DNA of 64,000 bases from Solibacillus isronensis (lineage in GTDB: Bacteria; Bacillota; Bacilli; Bacillales_A; Planococcaceae), in contig NZ_FVZN01000014.1 of assembly GCF_900168685.1 (NCBI RefSeq), positions 434,001-498,000 of the forward strand, written 5' to 3'. Position 1 is the first letter of the stretch. Every line of letters starts with the position of its first letter. Below the pieces are notes generated by a model, which saw only the letters and a list, made by a program, of their open reading frames with translations, was not told the DNA's origin and did not search any database. This document shows, in pieces, positions 17,671 through 27,092 of this stretch. A program made the position numbers and the translations under genes.

Positions 17671-19898
17671 AAAAGAGAAGATTTCGTTACCAGATAGGAG
17701 CCTTTCTAATGTTTATATTCTTTGGAGGGCTCTTTTTACTATTATATTGGCGTTTTGCATCAATCCAGGCGACAGGAATGGTAAAAGGGCATGAATTGGA
17801 AGAAGAAGCATTATCAAGGTACGAAACTGGATATGTGTTATCTGCAGACCGTGGGAAGATTTTGGACCGCAATGAAAATGTGATTGCCGAAGATACATTA
17901 AGCTACCGTCTTGTAGCGGTAATTAAAGAATCGGCAACAGAAAATAAAAAAAATCCAAGGCATGTTGTCGATAAAGCTGAAACAGCGAAATTATTGGCAC
18001 AATACATTCCGATGGATGAAGAGAAGATTTATGAACGGCTAAACCCTTCCAAAGATTTATATCAAGTCGAGTTTGGACTGGCAGGGCGCGGCATCAGTCA
18101 TGAAGTGAAAAAGAAAATTGAAGAGCTTAATCTGCCTGGCATTCTATTATATAGCGACAAAAAACGCTATTATCCTAACGGCGCCTTTGCCTCTCACCTT
18201 ATAGGATTTGCATTGCGTGAAACCGATGATGACGGAAATTCGTCGGTTGTCGGGAAAATGGGGCTTGAATATATTTATGATAAGCAATTAACAGGAACTG
18301 ACGGTAAGTTAACTTACCAGCGCGATGCTCGTAACTACTTATTGCCAAGCAGCGATAAAGTGATACAGGAAGCACAGGATGGAAACGATATTTATTTAAC
18401 AATCGATAAAACAATCCAAAACTTCCTGGAAGAAGCAATGACGCGTGTCAACGATCAATATAAGCCGCAGTCTATGGTTGCTGTCGTAGCGAATCCGAAA
18501 ACGGGGGAAATCTTGGCGATGTCACAACGACCAACGTTCAACCCTGACACACGTGAAGGATTAGATGGCAACTGGCTGAATGATGTTGTGGAAAATACAA
18601 TTGAACCGGGTTCCACATTTAAAACATTTACGGTTGCAGCCGCAATCGATTCAGGGAATTGGCATCCGAATGCCACGTACCAGTCAGGGCAGTATAAAGT
18701 TTATAACGATACAATACGTGACCATAATAGATACGGTTGGGGTACAATCTCCTATTTAGTAGGTATCCAACGCTCTTCAAATACGGCGATGACGAACTTG
18801 CTTGATGTTATGGGCTGGGAAACGTATGAAAGCTATTTAAAGGAGTTTGGTTTCGGTCAAAAAACAGGCATTGACCTACCAAATGAAGCGAGCGGTATTA
18901 TTAACTCACGCTATCCTTTAGAAAAGTATACGACAACATTCGGTCAAGGTTCGACTGTTACTCCGATTCAGTTAATTCAAGGGGTAACGGCCGTTGCAAA
19001 TGACGGGAAAATGATGCAGCCATATGTAATCGATAAAATTGTTAATCCGAACACTGGTGAGATTTTAGTAGATTCAGAGCCTACTATAAAAGGTGAACCG
19101 ATTTCGGCAGAGACAGCACAGCAAACACGTGAGGTTTTAGCTTCTACTATATACGGAGAAGCCGGGAATGCGAAACGTTTCCAGATTGACGGCTATAAAG
19201 TAGCCGGGAAAACAGGTACTGCCCAAATGCCGAAAGCAAATGGTATCGGTTATGACTGGGGGAAAAATGAATTCCTTTATTCATTTTTAGGAATGGCTCC
19301 AGCAGAAGATCCGCAGCTGGCTGTATTTATTTCAGTTGCAAAACCAAAACTAGGTGCAACCGAAATAGGTTCTGACCCAGTTTCACAAGTTTTCAATTCA
19401 GTTGTACTGAACAGTTTGAAGTACATGAATATCAATCCGTCGGACGTAGCGGAAGTAGAGACAACAAAGATTGACGATTATGTAGGGAAGCAGACAGATA
19501 CGGTCATGACTCAACTGGAAGCGGAAGGACTGGTACCGGTAATAATTGGTCAAGACGGAGAAATTACAGAACAGTTCCCTGCAGCAGATGCATCATTAAC
19601 AAGTGGGAGCATTGTTTTCTTAAAGACAGATGGAGAAATTACATTACCGTCGTTTAGTGATTGGTCACTACGTAATTTACTTGTCTATAAATCACTATCC
19701 AAACTGCCGATTGAAATTGTCGGCGAAGGCTATGTTGAAAGCCAAAGTGTTTCCCAAGGGACGCCGATAACAGATGATTCACCGATCGTCGTCAAGCTGA
19801 AAACCCCTGAGGAGAAGCATTTGACCCCTCCGGCAGAGGATATGGAGCTGGAAGAAGAGGAAGACGAAGAATTTACTGAAGAACTTCTACAAGATTAG
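17667..19898 (+). CDS. pbpB: Penicillin-binding protein 2B (septal transpeptidase)
   Basis: 743 residues. One N-terminal membrane helix (about 9-30), a dimerisation domain, then a class B transpeptidase with all motifs: EPGSTFKTF (SxxK), SSN and KTGTAQ. Two C-terminal PASTA domains follow (from about DDYVGKQTDTVMTQL and LPSFSDWSLRNLL), and an acidic tail closes the protein. PBP2B cross-links septal peptidoglycan with an FtsW-type glycosyltransferase. ATG overlaps the ftsL stop; the spacing to GGGAG is short. spoVD follows after 59 bp. Confidence 0.97.
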   Translation: MKKRRFRYQIGAFLMFIFFGGLFLLLYWRFASIQATGMVKGHELEEEALSRYETGYVLSADRGKILDRNENVIAEDTLSYRLVAVIKESATENKKNPRHVVDKAETAKLLAQYIPMDEEKIYERLNPSKDLYQVEFGLAGRGISHEVKKKIEELNLPGILLYSDKKRYYPNGAFASHLIGFALRETDDDGNSSVVGKMGLEYIYDKQLTGTDGKLTYQRDARNYLLPSSDKVIQEAQDGNDIYLTIDKTIQNFLEEAMTRVNDQYKPQSMVAVVANPKTGEILAMSQRPTFNPDTREGLDGNWLNDVVENTIEPGSTFKTFTVAAAIDSGNWHPNATYQSGQYKVYNDTIRDHNRYGWGTISYLVGIQRSSNTAMTNLLDVMGWETYESYLKEFGFGQKTGIDLPNEASGIINSRYPLEKYTTTFGQGSTVTPIQLIQGVTAVANDGKMMQPYVIDKIVNPNTGEILVDSEPTIKGEPISAETAQQTREVLASTIYGEAGNAKRFQIDGYKVAGKTGTAQMPKANGIGYDWGKNEFLYSFLGMAPAEDPQLAVFISVAKPKLGATEIGSDPVSQVFNSVVLNSLKYMNINPSDVAEVETTKIDDYVGKQTDTVMTQLEAEGLVPVIIGQDGEITEQFPAADASLTSGSIVFLKTDGEITLPSFSDWSLRNLLVYKSLSKLPIEIVGEGYVESQSVSQGTPITDDSPIVVKLKTPEEKHLTPPAEDMELEEEEDEEFTEELLQD

Positions 19899-19906
19899 AG
19901 AGATTT

Positions 19907-19935
19907 GAATACAAACTTCATCTTTAACATACGTT
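19907..19935 (+). promoter_or_regulatory. Sigma-E-like promoter for spoVD
   Basis: GAATACA (19907-19913) and CATACGTT (19928-19935) are 14 bp apart, close to the sigma-E -35/-10 pattern. B. subtilis spoVD is transcribed by sigma-E within the dcw cluster. Confidence 0.55.
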
Positions 19936-19957
19936 GTTTTAGGTGAGGTGTCATATT

Positions 19958-21874
19958 ATGAAATGGGTAACTACAAAATCTAAAAAACGTTTAACATGGA
20001 TCGCCATCGCACTTGTACTATACGGCGTGGCGATTTTTGTTAAATTAGTATCCGTTCAAATTATTCAGTATGATGAGCTTTCGACAAAGGCAAAAGAAAA
20101 CTGGGACAGGGAAATTCCGTTCCATACACAGCGAGGCGAAATTACTGACCGAAACAATGAAGTAATTGTAACGAATAAACTTGCCCCGACTTTGTACTTC
20201 ATGCCTTCACAAAACGAAGATAAAGAACAAGCAGCAGATGCCATTGCAAACGTGCTCAATAAAGATCGAGCCAAAATATTGGAAAGACTGCAGCAACGAG
20301 TATCCCTAGTAAAAATTGCTCCAGAAGCTAAAAACATCACTTATGAGCAAGCGGAAAAAATTCAGCAGCTCCAAATTCCGGGTTTATACAGTGGTGTCGA
20401 TTATGTAAGATCTTATCCGCACGGTAATTTGCTCGCACGCTTTTTAGGGTTTACAGGTGCAGATAACCAAGGTTTGGCAGGAATCGAATACGAGTATGAT
20501 GAATTATTAAAAAGCTCGGATGCAGCCATTCGGCTATTTACTGATGCAAAAGGGAATGCATTGGAGCATGTGGATGATGAATGGAAAGAAGGAAAAGACG
20601 GTGCGACAATTCAGCTGACAATTGATTTAAAGCTTCAGGAAATTGTCGAACGTGAATTATCGCAGGCAATGCTGGAGTATGATGCAGATCAGGCATTGGC
20701 CATTGCCATGAATCCCAATAGTGGTGAAATACTGGCACTAGCATCATTCCCAACATACGATCCGACGAAATTTTCGGAAGTAGAGCCAAGTATATATAAC
20801 CGCAACCTTCCTGTATTTATGTCTTATGAGCCGGGTTCCACATTCAAAATTATTACGCTCAGTGCCGCAATTGAAGAAGGTGTAGTCAACATGGAGGAAG
20901 AACATTTTCATGATCATGGCTATACAATGGTCGAGGGGGCACGATTGCGCTGTTGGAAACGAGAAGGACATAAAGACCAGACTTTTTACGAAGTTGTACA
21001 AAATTCCTGTAACCCTGGATTTGTAGAACTAGGGCAACGAGTTGGTTCAACAAAGTTGCTTGAGTATATTCACAAATTCGGATTCGGGAAAAAAACGGGT
21101 TCGAATATTTCCGGTGAATCAACAGGCATATTATTTTCAAAAGAAGCATTTGGTCCGGTAGAGCATGCTACGACCTCTTTTGGTCAGGGTGTTTCCGTTA
21201 CGCCGATTCAGCAGATGCAGGCGGTCTCTGCCGCAATTAATGGCGGTACATTATATACGCCGTACACGGTTTCGAAAATACTGGACTCCAAAACAAACGA
21301 AGTCATTATGGAGCAAAATCCGGAAGCGAAAGCGCAGGTCGTCAGTGAAGAGACATCGGAAAAAGTGCGTCATGCTTTGGAACTTGTAGTTGCAAAAGGT
21401 TCTGGTCGCCAGGCATTTCGTGATGGCTTACGCATTGGAGGCAAAACAGGGACAGCGCAAAAGGTGGAAAACGGCCGCTATAAGGACGGGGACTATATTG
21501 TATCGTTCATCGGTTTTGCGCCGGCCAATGATCCGGAAATAATCGTTTATGTTGCGATTGACAATCCGAAAAGTTCGTTGCAATTCGGAAGTGTTATCGC
21601 TGCACCGATTGTAGGCCGAATTATAGAAGATGCAGCACCGCTGTACAATATTGAAAAGCAAAAAGATCAAATCGAACGGAATTACGTTTGGGGCGATGAA
21701 TTGACTGAGCGTACACCAAACTTTATTGGAATGACAAAAGAAGAAGTAATTCCACATTTATATCCTTATAAGATTGAATGGCACGGAGAAGGCGAAAAAG
21801 TAATTCAGCAAGTCCCGTCAGCTGATAGCCTCATTCTTCAGAGTGATAGTGTTCATTTATATTTAGGAAATTAA
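19958..21874 (+). CDS. spoVD: SpoVD, sporulation-specific class B penicillin-binding protein
   Basis: 638 residues from ATG 19958, with GAGGTG eight bases upstream. Topology is like PBP2B: one N-terminal membrane helix, dimerisation domain, transpeptidase domain (EPGSTFKII for SxxK, SCN in QNSCNPG, GKTGTAQ) and a single C-terminal PASTA domain starting near TPNFIGMTKEEV. SpoVD makes the spore cortex together with SpoVE. The single PASTA domain, the sigma-E-like promoter and the place after pbpB separate it from PBP2B. murE, expected next in B. subtilis, is not here. Confidence 0.93.
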   Translation: MKWVTTKSKKRLTWIAIALVLYGVAIFVKLVSVQIIQYDELSTKAKENWDREIPFHTQRGEITDRNNEVIVTNKLAPTLYFMPSQNEDKEQAADAIANVLNKDRAKILERLQQRVSLVKIAPEAKNITYEQAEKIQQLQIPGLYSGVDYVRSYPHGNLLARFLGFTGADNQGLAGIEYEYDELLKSSDAAIRLFTDAKGNALEHVDDEWKEGKDGATIQLTIDLKLQEIVERELSQAMLEYDADQALAIAMNPNSGEILALASFPTYDPTKFSEVEPSIYNRNLPVFMSYEPGSTFKIITLSAAIEEGVVNMEEEHFHDHGYTMVEGARLRCWKREGHKDQTFYEVVQNSCNPGFVELGQRVGSTKLLEYIHKFGFGKKTGSNISGESTGILFSKEAFGPVEHATTSFGQGVSVTPIQQMQAVSAAINGGTLYTPYTVSKILDSKTNEVIMEQNPEAKAQVVSEETSEKVRHALELVVAKGSGRQAFRDGLRIGGKTGTAQKVENGRYKDGDYIVSFIGFAPANDPEIIVYVAIDNPKSSLQFGSVIAAPIVGRIIEDAAPLYNIEKQKDQIERNYVWGDELTERTPNFIGMTKEEVIPHLYPYKIEWHGEGEKVIQQVPSADSLILQSDSVHLYLGN

Positions 21875-22015
21875 ATTGAATTTCCATCTTTCAAAATGCA
21901 ACTAAAACAACTATTATAGTGAAGGACGTTTTTTCACAATAATATTTAGAAATCGTAATCGTTGAAAATCAAACGTTCCACCATATTCAGACAGAAGTTT
22001 TAAAGGAGATATATT

Positions 22016-22990
22016 ATGACATTATCAACAACATTGACCATACTCTTTTCATCATTTTTAGTAACGGTCATTTTAGCACCAGTAGGAATCCCTCTTTTAC
22101 GCCGATTAAAATTCGGGCAAAGCATACGTGAAGAAGGCCCTCAATCACATATGAAAAAAGCGGGTACACCTACAATGGGTGGTTTAATTTTCTTGTTAGC
22201 CATTATTATTTCGACAATTGTAGTCGCAATGATTTTCGACTTGTTTACAACACAAACGATTGTATTATTACTTGTTTTAGTTGGATTTGGCGTAATTGGC
22301 TTTTTAGATGATGGGCTAAAAGTTATTTTCAAACGTAATTTAGGATTGACTTCCCTTCAAAAATTAATAGGTCAAATCGCAATTGCGATTGCAGCATTCT
22401 TACTATTGCGTTTAGGTTCATTTGATACATCTGTAGGAATACCATATACAGATTTATCGATTGATTTAGGAATTTTATATGTTGGGTTTTTAATTTTCTG
22501 GCTAGTAGGTTTTTCAAATGCAGTCAATTTAACAGATGGTTTAGATGGACTCGTATCAGGAACGGCTTCAATTGCATTTGCTGCATTCGGTGTCATTGCA
22601 TTATTTAACGAGCAAGCCGATATCGCATTATTTGCATTTGCTGTAACGGGTGCATTACTTGGATTTCTGATTTTTAATGCAAACCCGGCAAAAGTGTTTA
22701 TGGGAGATACAGGTTCCCTTGCGCTTGGCGGTGCATTGGCAATGATTTCGGTACTGGTAAAACAAGAATTGCTGTTACTATTAATCGGTCTCGTATTCGT
22801 TATTGAAACATTATCCGTTATTTTACAAGTAGGAAGCTATAAACTGCGTAAAAAGCGTATATTCAAAATGAGTCCGATTCACCACCATTTTGAATTATCT
22901 GGCTGGTCAGAATGGAAAGTCGTACTAGTATTTTGGTCAACAGGTTGTATCGTAGCACTTATAGCAGTATTAGCGGAGGCGTTATTATGA
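22016..22990 (+). CDS. mraY: MraY, phospho-MurNAc-pentapeptide translocase
   Basis: 324 residues with about ten membrane helices. MraY joins phospho-MurNAc-pentapeptide to undecaprenyl phosphate to form lipid I at the inner face of the membrane. Catalytic blocks are present: GTPTMGG near the N-terminus, the DDGLK and NLTDGLDGL Asp motifs, FMGDTGSL and the SPIHHHFE loop. AAAGGAGA gives the ribosome-binding site. The stop codon overlaps the murD start by four bases. The 141-bp gap upstream, where murE lies in B. subtilis, contains no open frame of useful size. Confidence 0.97.
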   Translation: MTLSTTLTILFSSFLVTVILAPVGIPLLRRLKFGQSIREEGPQSHMKKAGTPTMGGLIFLLAIIISTIVVAMIFDLFTTQTIVLLLVLVGFGVIGFLDDGLKVIFKRNLGLTSLQKLIGQIAIAIAAFLLLRLGSFDTSVGIPYTDLSIDLGILYVGFLIFWLVGFSNAVNLTDGLDGLVSGTASIAFAAFGVIALFNEQADIALFAFAVTGALLGFLIFNANPAKVFMGDTGSLALGGALAMISVLVKQELLLLLIGLVFVIETLSVILQVGSYKLRKKRIFKMSPIHHHFELSGWSEWKVVLVFWSTGCIVALIAVLAEALL

Positions 22991-24339
22991 TTGAATATGA
23001 AGGATTACAAGCTAAAAAAGTACTCGTTTTAGGATTGGCGAAAAGTGGTGTTGCGGCTGCTGAGCTTTTGCATCGGTTAGGTGCATTTGTAACAGTCAAC
23101 GATGCAAAGCCATTTGATGCAAATCCTGAAGCGCAGGAGCTTTTATCAAAAGGAATTACCGTAATTTGTGGACGACATCCAGAAGATTTGCTTGATGAAG
23201 GTTTTGAGCTTGTCGTAAAAAACCCTGGGATTCCATACACAAATCCGATCGTTGCCGATGCGATAACAAAAGGTTTGCCTGTTATTACAGAAATGGAACT
23301 TGCCTATTTAGTAAGTGAAGCGACATTTATCGGTATTACTGGTTCGAATGGTAAAACAACAACGACAACTTTACTTTACGAAATGCTTAAAGTAGGCCGT
23401 TTAAAACCATTAATCGCCGGGAATATTGGAACCGTTGCTTGTGGTGTAGCAGAAGAAGCAAAGGCAGATGAAGTCATCGTTACTGAGTTATCATCATTTC
23501 AGTTAATGGGGACACGTCAATTCAGACCACATATTGCAATTTTGACAAATCTGTATGAAGCTCATTTAGATTACCATGGGACATTTGAAGAATATGCTGA
23601 GGCTAAATTTGGTGTCACACGCAATCAGACAGCTGAAGATTATTTTATTTATAATGCCGACCAGGAAGTTGTGGCGAAATATGCTCAAAAATCAAATGCC
23701 CAACTCATTCCATTTACGACAAAAGGTCATGCAGAACAAGGGATCAGTGCTGATAAAGAAAACATTTATTGGCAAGGCGATGCGATCCTAAAACGTGATA
23801 ATATTGTATTGCCGGGTGAGCATAATTTAGAGAATATTTTATGTGCAGTAGCTGCAGCGCTACTGCAGCAATGTCCTGTCGAAGCGATTGAAGAGGTTTT
23901 ATCAACATTTGCAGGGGTGCGTCACCGTACGCAGTTTGTCCGTGAATGGCAAGGACGTAAAATTTACAATGATTCAAAAGCTACAAATGTACTGGCAACG
24001 AAAAGCGCCTTGGCTGCATTTGAGCAACCGATTGTATTATTGGCCGGCGGATTAGATCGCGGGCATTCATTTGAAGAGCTTCGTAAAGAAATGACACGTG
24101 TAAAAGCAGTTGTCGCGTTTGGCGAAACTGCACTTCGCTTTATCGAATTTGCAAAATCATGTGGCATTACGAATATTGTGCGTGCAATTGATGTAGAAGA
24201 TGCAGTCGGTTATGGAGCAAAAATGTCTGAAGAAGGTGACATCATTTTACTGTCACCGGCATGTGCAAGCTGGGATCAACATGCGAGCTTTGAAATTCGG
24301 GGCGACTTATTTATTGATCGTGTTATGAAACTTTCATAA
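22987..24339 (+). CDS. murD: MurD, UDP-MurNAc-L-alanine--D-glutamate ligase
   Basis: 450 residues from ATG 22987, which overlaps the mraY stop (ATGA) and has GGAGG upstream. MurD adds D-glutamate to UDP-MurNAc-L-Ala in the cytoplasm using ATP. Visible parts are an N-terminal UDP-binding domain (VLVLGLAKSGVAAAELL), the ATP P-loop GITGSNGKTTTT, the central ELSSFQL and LTNLYEAHLDYH (Mur-ligase His), and the C-terminal NDSKATN and LLAGGLDRG. The next gene follows after a 15-base gap. Confidence 0.97.
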   Translation: MIEYEGLQAKKVLVLGLAKSGVAAAELLHRLGAFVTVNDAKPFDANPEAQELLSKGITVICGRHPEDLLDEGFELVVKNPGIPYTNPIVADAITKGLPVITEMELAYLVSEATFIGITGSNGKTTTTTLLYEMLKVGRLKPLIAGNIGTVACGVAEEAKADEVIVTELSSFQLMGTRQFRPHIAILTNLYEAHLDYHGTFEEYAEAKFGVTRNQTAEDYFIYNADQEVVAKYAQKSNAQLIPFTTKGHAEQGISADKENIYWQGDAILKRDNIVLPGEHNLENILCAVAAALLQQCPVEAIEEVLSTFAGVRHRTQFVREWQGRKIYNDSKATNVLATKSALAAFEQPIVLLAGGLDRGHSFEELRKEMTRVKAVVAFGETALRFIEFAKSCGITNIVRAIDVEDAVGYGAKMSEEGDIILLSPACASWDQHASFEIRGDLFIDRVMKLS

Positions 24340-24354
24340 GAAAGGATAGTTACA

Positions 24355-25440
24355 CTGTCGCAAAAAAATCAACAGTATTTTATGATCAGTGCGATTGTAT
24401 TGTCGCTGGTTGGCATTCTCTTTATTTTTTCTGCAGGTACATATTGGGGGAATGTTCACTATGATGGACAAACCCCGTTTTACCTGAAGCAGTCAATCTA
24501 TTTCATCGTTGCACTTATCATCTGTGCAGCCATTATGAACTGGGAGTTTTTACAGCAACCGAAAGTGTGGAAGATTTTTTATATCATTTCGCTTGGCTTA
24601 CTTGTTGCTGTTCTTATTCCAGGTATCGGAATAGTCCGTAATGGTTCGCAAAGTTGGATTGGAATCGGTCCTTTAACGGTCCAACCGGCTGAAATTGCGA
24701 AAGTAACGACAATTATTTATATTAGTGCATTATTAACACAGCGGAAATCGTATGAGCGCATTGTTCAATTGAAGCATTTTCTCATATTGATTCTTCCGGC
24801 AGCCTTAATTATGCTACAGCCTGATTTCGGTGCTGTCTTTATTTTAGTTGTAGTTGTTTTAATTATATTTTTTATTGCACAATATCCGCTGCGCCTATAT
24901 GTTGTCCTCATCACTTTAGGTATAGGGGGCCTTGCCGGGTTAATTATCGCGGCTCCATATCGTCTTAAACGGATCGAAGCGTTTATCAATCCTTGGGCAG
25001 ACCCGTTAGGAAGCGGCTTCCAAGCTGTACAATCTTTATTTGCGATAGGTCCAGCAGGCTTGTTTGGACATGGATTATTAAAAAGTAGACAAAAGTATTT
25101 ATACTTACCGGAACCGCAGAACGATTTTATATTTGCGATAATTTTAGAAGAAATCGGACTTGTCGGTGGAATGGGACTGCTGCTTATTTTTGCGTGCTTT
25201 TTAATTCTTGGATATCGCCTGGCATTACAATGTAAGCATGTATTTCATTTTTATGCGATATGTGGACTTACAACGATGATTGCTGTACAGGCAGCGCTGA
25301 ACATAGGTGTAGTTATTAATTTACTGCCTGTAACCGGTGTAACACTGCCATTTATAAGCTATGGCGGAACATCGCTTGTTGTTGTCTGGGTAACAGTAGC
25401 GCTTATATTAAATTTTTCTTATGAAAGAAGGAAGGAGTAG
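24355..25440 (+). CDS. spoVE: FtsW/SpoVE-type lipid II glycosyltransferase, probable CTG start
   Basis: SEDS-family polymerase with about ten membrane helices. The family blocks are intact: NGSQSWIGIGPLTVQPAEIAK, LQPDFGA with its catalytic-region Asp, the PEPQNDFIFAI loop, and the C-terminal LPFISYGGTS. Position after murD matches B. subtilis spoVE, but FtsW cannot be excluded. The first ATG (24382) has no ribosome-binding site. AAAGGA at 24341-24346 lies 8 bases before a CTG at 24355. No other ATG, GTG or TTG lies between the in-frame murD stop and that ATG. I therefore place the start at CTG 24355, adding nine residues (361 total). Confidence 0.9.
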   Translation: MSQKNQQYFMISAIVLSLVGILFIFSAGTYWGNVHYDGQTPFYLKQSIYFIVALIICAAIMNWEFLQQPKVWKIFYIISLGLLVAVLIPGIGIVRNGSQSWIGIGPLTVQPAEIAKVTTIIYISALLTQRKSYERIVQLKHFLILILPAALIMLQPDFGAVFILVVVVLIIFFIAQYPLRLYVVLITLGIGGLAGLIIAAPYRLKRIEAFINPWADPLGSGFQAVQSLFAIGPAGLFGHGLLKSRQKYLYLPEPQNDFIFAIILEEIGLVGGMGLLLIFACFLILGYRLALQCKHVFHFYAICGLTTMIAVQAALNIGVVINLLPVTGVTLPFISYGGTSLVVVWVTVALILNFSYERRKE

Positions 25441-25445
25441 GGATA

Positions 25446-26348
25446 ATGGAAAAAGTAATCGATATTACAGAACGAGTACCAGCTATGAAAAAACGCAGAA
25501 GACGCCGTACAAATTTTAAATTTTTAGCACTAGTGACGATTTTTCTTTTTATCATTATCATCCTTCTTTATTTTCAATTACCTTATAGTGATATAAAAAA
25601 GATTGATATTAAAGGGGCAGCCCTAAAGGAAGATACGTACTATATCGAACAGTCAAATTTGAAAATTGATGATTCGTTATGGGGCTTTAAAATTTCGGAA
25701 GTAGAGCAGGCAATTGCTCAGCATGAATGGGTAAAATCCGTAAATGTCGAAAGGAAATTCCTGAATGAAGTTCAAATTACAATCGAGGAATGGCAAAAAG
25801 TAGCCTATATTTCACAAGACGGGGAATTTTACCCTATGCTCGATAATGGCATTGTCTTTGAAGAATCCAATGAAATTGTTCCTATCGATGCCCCGATTTT
25901 TCGGGACTTTGAAAATGAGAATCTTCGGAAAAAGCTGTTAAAGGAACTTGCGAATCTAAAACCGGAAGTACTGTCGCTCATTTCCCAAATTAATGCAAAT
26001 CCTACAGAAGCGGACCCGTATTCAATTACGCTTTTCATGAATGATGGCTATGAAGTACGCGCAGATGCGAATACTTTAGCAGAAAAGTTAAATTACTATC
26101 CATCGATCATCGCGCAAATTGAAAGCGAGGACGTTTCTGAAAAAGGGATTGTAGATATTGAAGTTGGTTCATATTACCGACCTTTTTCAGGTGAATATTC
26201 ATTAATAAAAGAAGACACTGAAAAAACTGAAGAAACTACAGAAGAAACTACAGAAGAAACTGCAGAAGAAACTACAGATGAAACAGAAAATGCGGAAACT
26301 GATGAAGGGGGGCAACTGGAAGAACAAAATGAAGAAGAGTCAGAATGA
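25446..26348 (+). CDS. divIB: Cell division protein DivIB (FtsQ family)
   Basis: 300 residues. A basic cytoplasmic N-terminus (KKRRRRR) is followed by one membrane helix (about 27-43), a POTRA domain (IKKIDIKGAALKEDTYYIEQ...) and an extracellular beta domain. The last ~60 residues are an acidic Glu/Thr-rich tail encoded by a 12-bp tandem repeat. DivIB works with FtsL and DivIC at the septum. It follows spoVE/ftsW directly, where B. subtilis has murG and murB between them. Confidence 0.92.
   Translation: MEKVIDITERVPAMKKRRRRRTNFKFLALVTIFLFIIIILLYFQLPYSDIKKIDIKGAALKEDTYYIEQSNLKIDDSLWGFKISEVEQAIAQHEWVKSVNVERKFLNEVQITIEEWQKVAYISQDGEFYPMLDNGIVFEESNEIVPIDAPIFRDFENENLRKKLLKELANLKPEVLSLISQINANPTEADPYSITLFMNDGYEVRADANTLAEKLNYYPSIIAQIESEDVSEKGIVDIEVGSYYRPFSGEYSLIKEDTEKTEETTEETTEETAEETTDETENAETDEGGQLEEQNEEESE
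26229..26288 (+). repeat. 12-bp tandem repeat in the divIB tail
   Basis: Five consecutive units of GAAGAAACTACA (the third reads CTGCA and the last is degenerate) encode the EETT repeats of the DivIB C-terminus. Such in-frame repeats can change length by slippage without disrupting the protein. Confidence 0.85.
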
Positions 26349-27069
26349 TAACAGCAGGCAGCCGAAGAAAAATTCAACTTTATTTTCAAAAAAGTATGGC
26401 GCCATACTCATTGTATGCGTGATTACAGGATTTATTATCGGTTTTTCCTATAATTTATCAAAGGACAAGCGTACATTAAGTTCTGCCTCTCCCCAGTTTG
26501 AGCAGGAAAACCAGTACATGGAAGAGTTGATTGAAAAACAGGAAAGAAACAAAGAGCTTGCAGATGAGTTGGCCCAATTAGAGGAGAAAATTCGAACGTA
26601 TGAAAAGCAGTTTTCTTCGAATGAAACGCAATACGAACAGAATCGGCAGGATGCTGAGCAATTGCGGCTGTTACTTGGACTAACAGATGGAATGGGACAA
26701 GGGATCAAAATAACACTGCAAGATGGTGATTATAATCCGAATACTACCAACCCAAATGAGTATATTGTGCACGAAAGTCACATATTTAAAGTATTAAATG
26801 AATTAAAAATTGCTGGTGCCGAGGCAATTTCGATTAACGGGCAACGTTTGAAACCGAATTCTTACATTGCCTGCAACGGTCCTGTCATTACAATTGATGG
26901 ACAACAGTACCCAGCACCATTTGTAATCGAGGCGGTAGGTAATCAGGATGTACTTATTTCTTCGTTAGAATTGGCAGGAGGAGTATTTGACCAGTTATTG
27001 AATGAACAAATCGTCGTTACTTTAGAAACAGACGACCTAATAGAAATGCATACAGTCAGCGATGAATAA
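26329..27069 (+). CDS. ylxW: YlxW-like DUF881 protein
   Basis: 246 residues from ATG 26329, chosen for GGAAG six bases upstream; it overlaps the divIB end by 20 bases in another frame. An N-terminal membrane helix (about 23-42) is followed by a coiled coil (about 60-110) and an extracellular DUF881 domain (GIKITLQDGD, ELKIAGAEAISINGQRL). B. subtilis YlxW and YlxX sit at the same place; their function is unknown, possibly in envelope or division. The next gene is a second DUF881 protein. Confidence 0.85.
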   Translation: MKKSQNDNSRQPKKNSTLFSKKYGAILIVCVITGFIIGFSYNLSKDKRTLSSASPQFEQENQYMEELIEKQERNKELADELAQLEEKIRTYEKQFSSNETQYEQNRQDAEQLRLLLGLTDGMGQGIKITLQDGDYNPNTTNPNEYIVHESHIFKVLNELKIAGAEAISINGQRLKPNSYIACNGPVITIDGQQYPAPFVIEAVGNQDVLISSLELAGGVFDQLLNEQIVVTLETDDLIEMHTVSDE

Positions 27070-27092
27070 GGCATAAGATCGGAGGGAAGATG

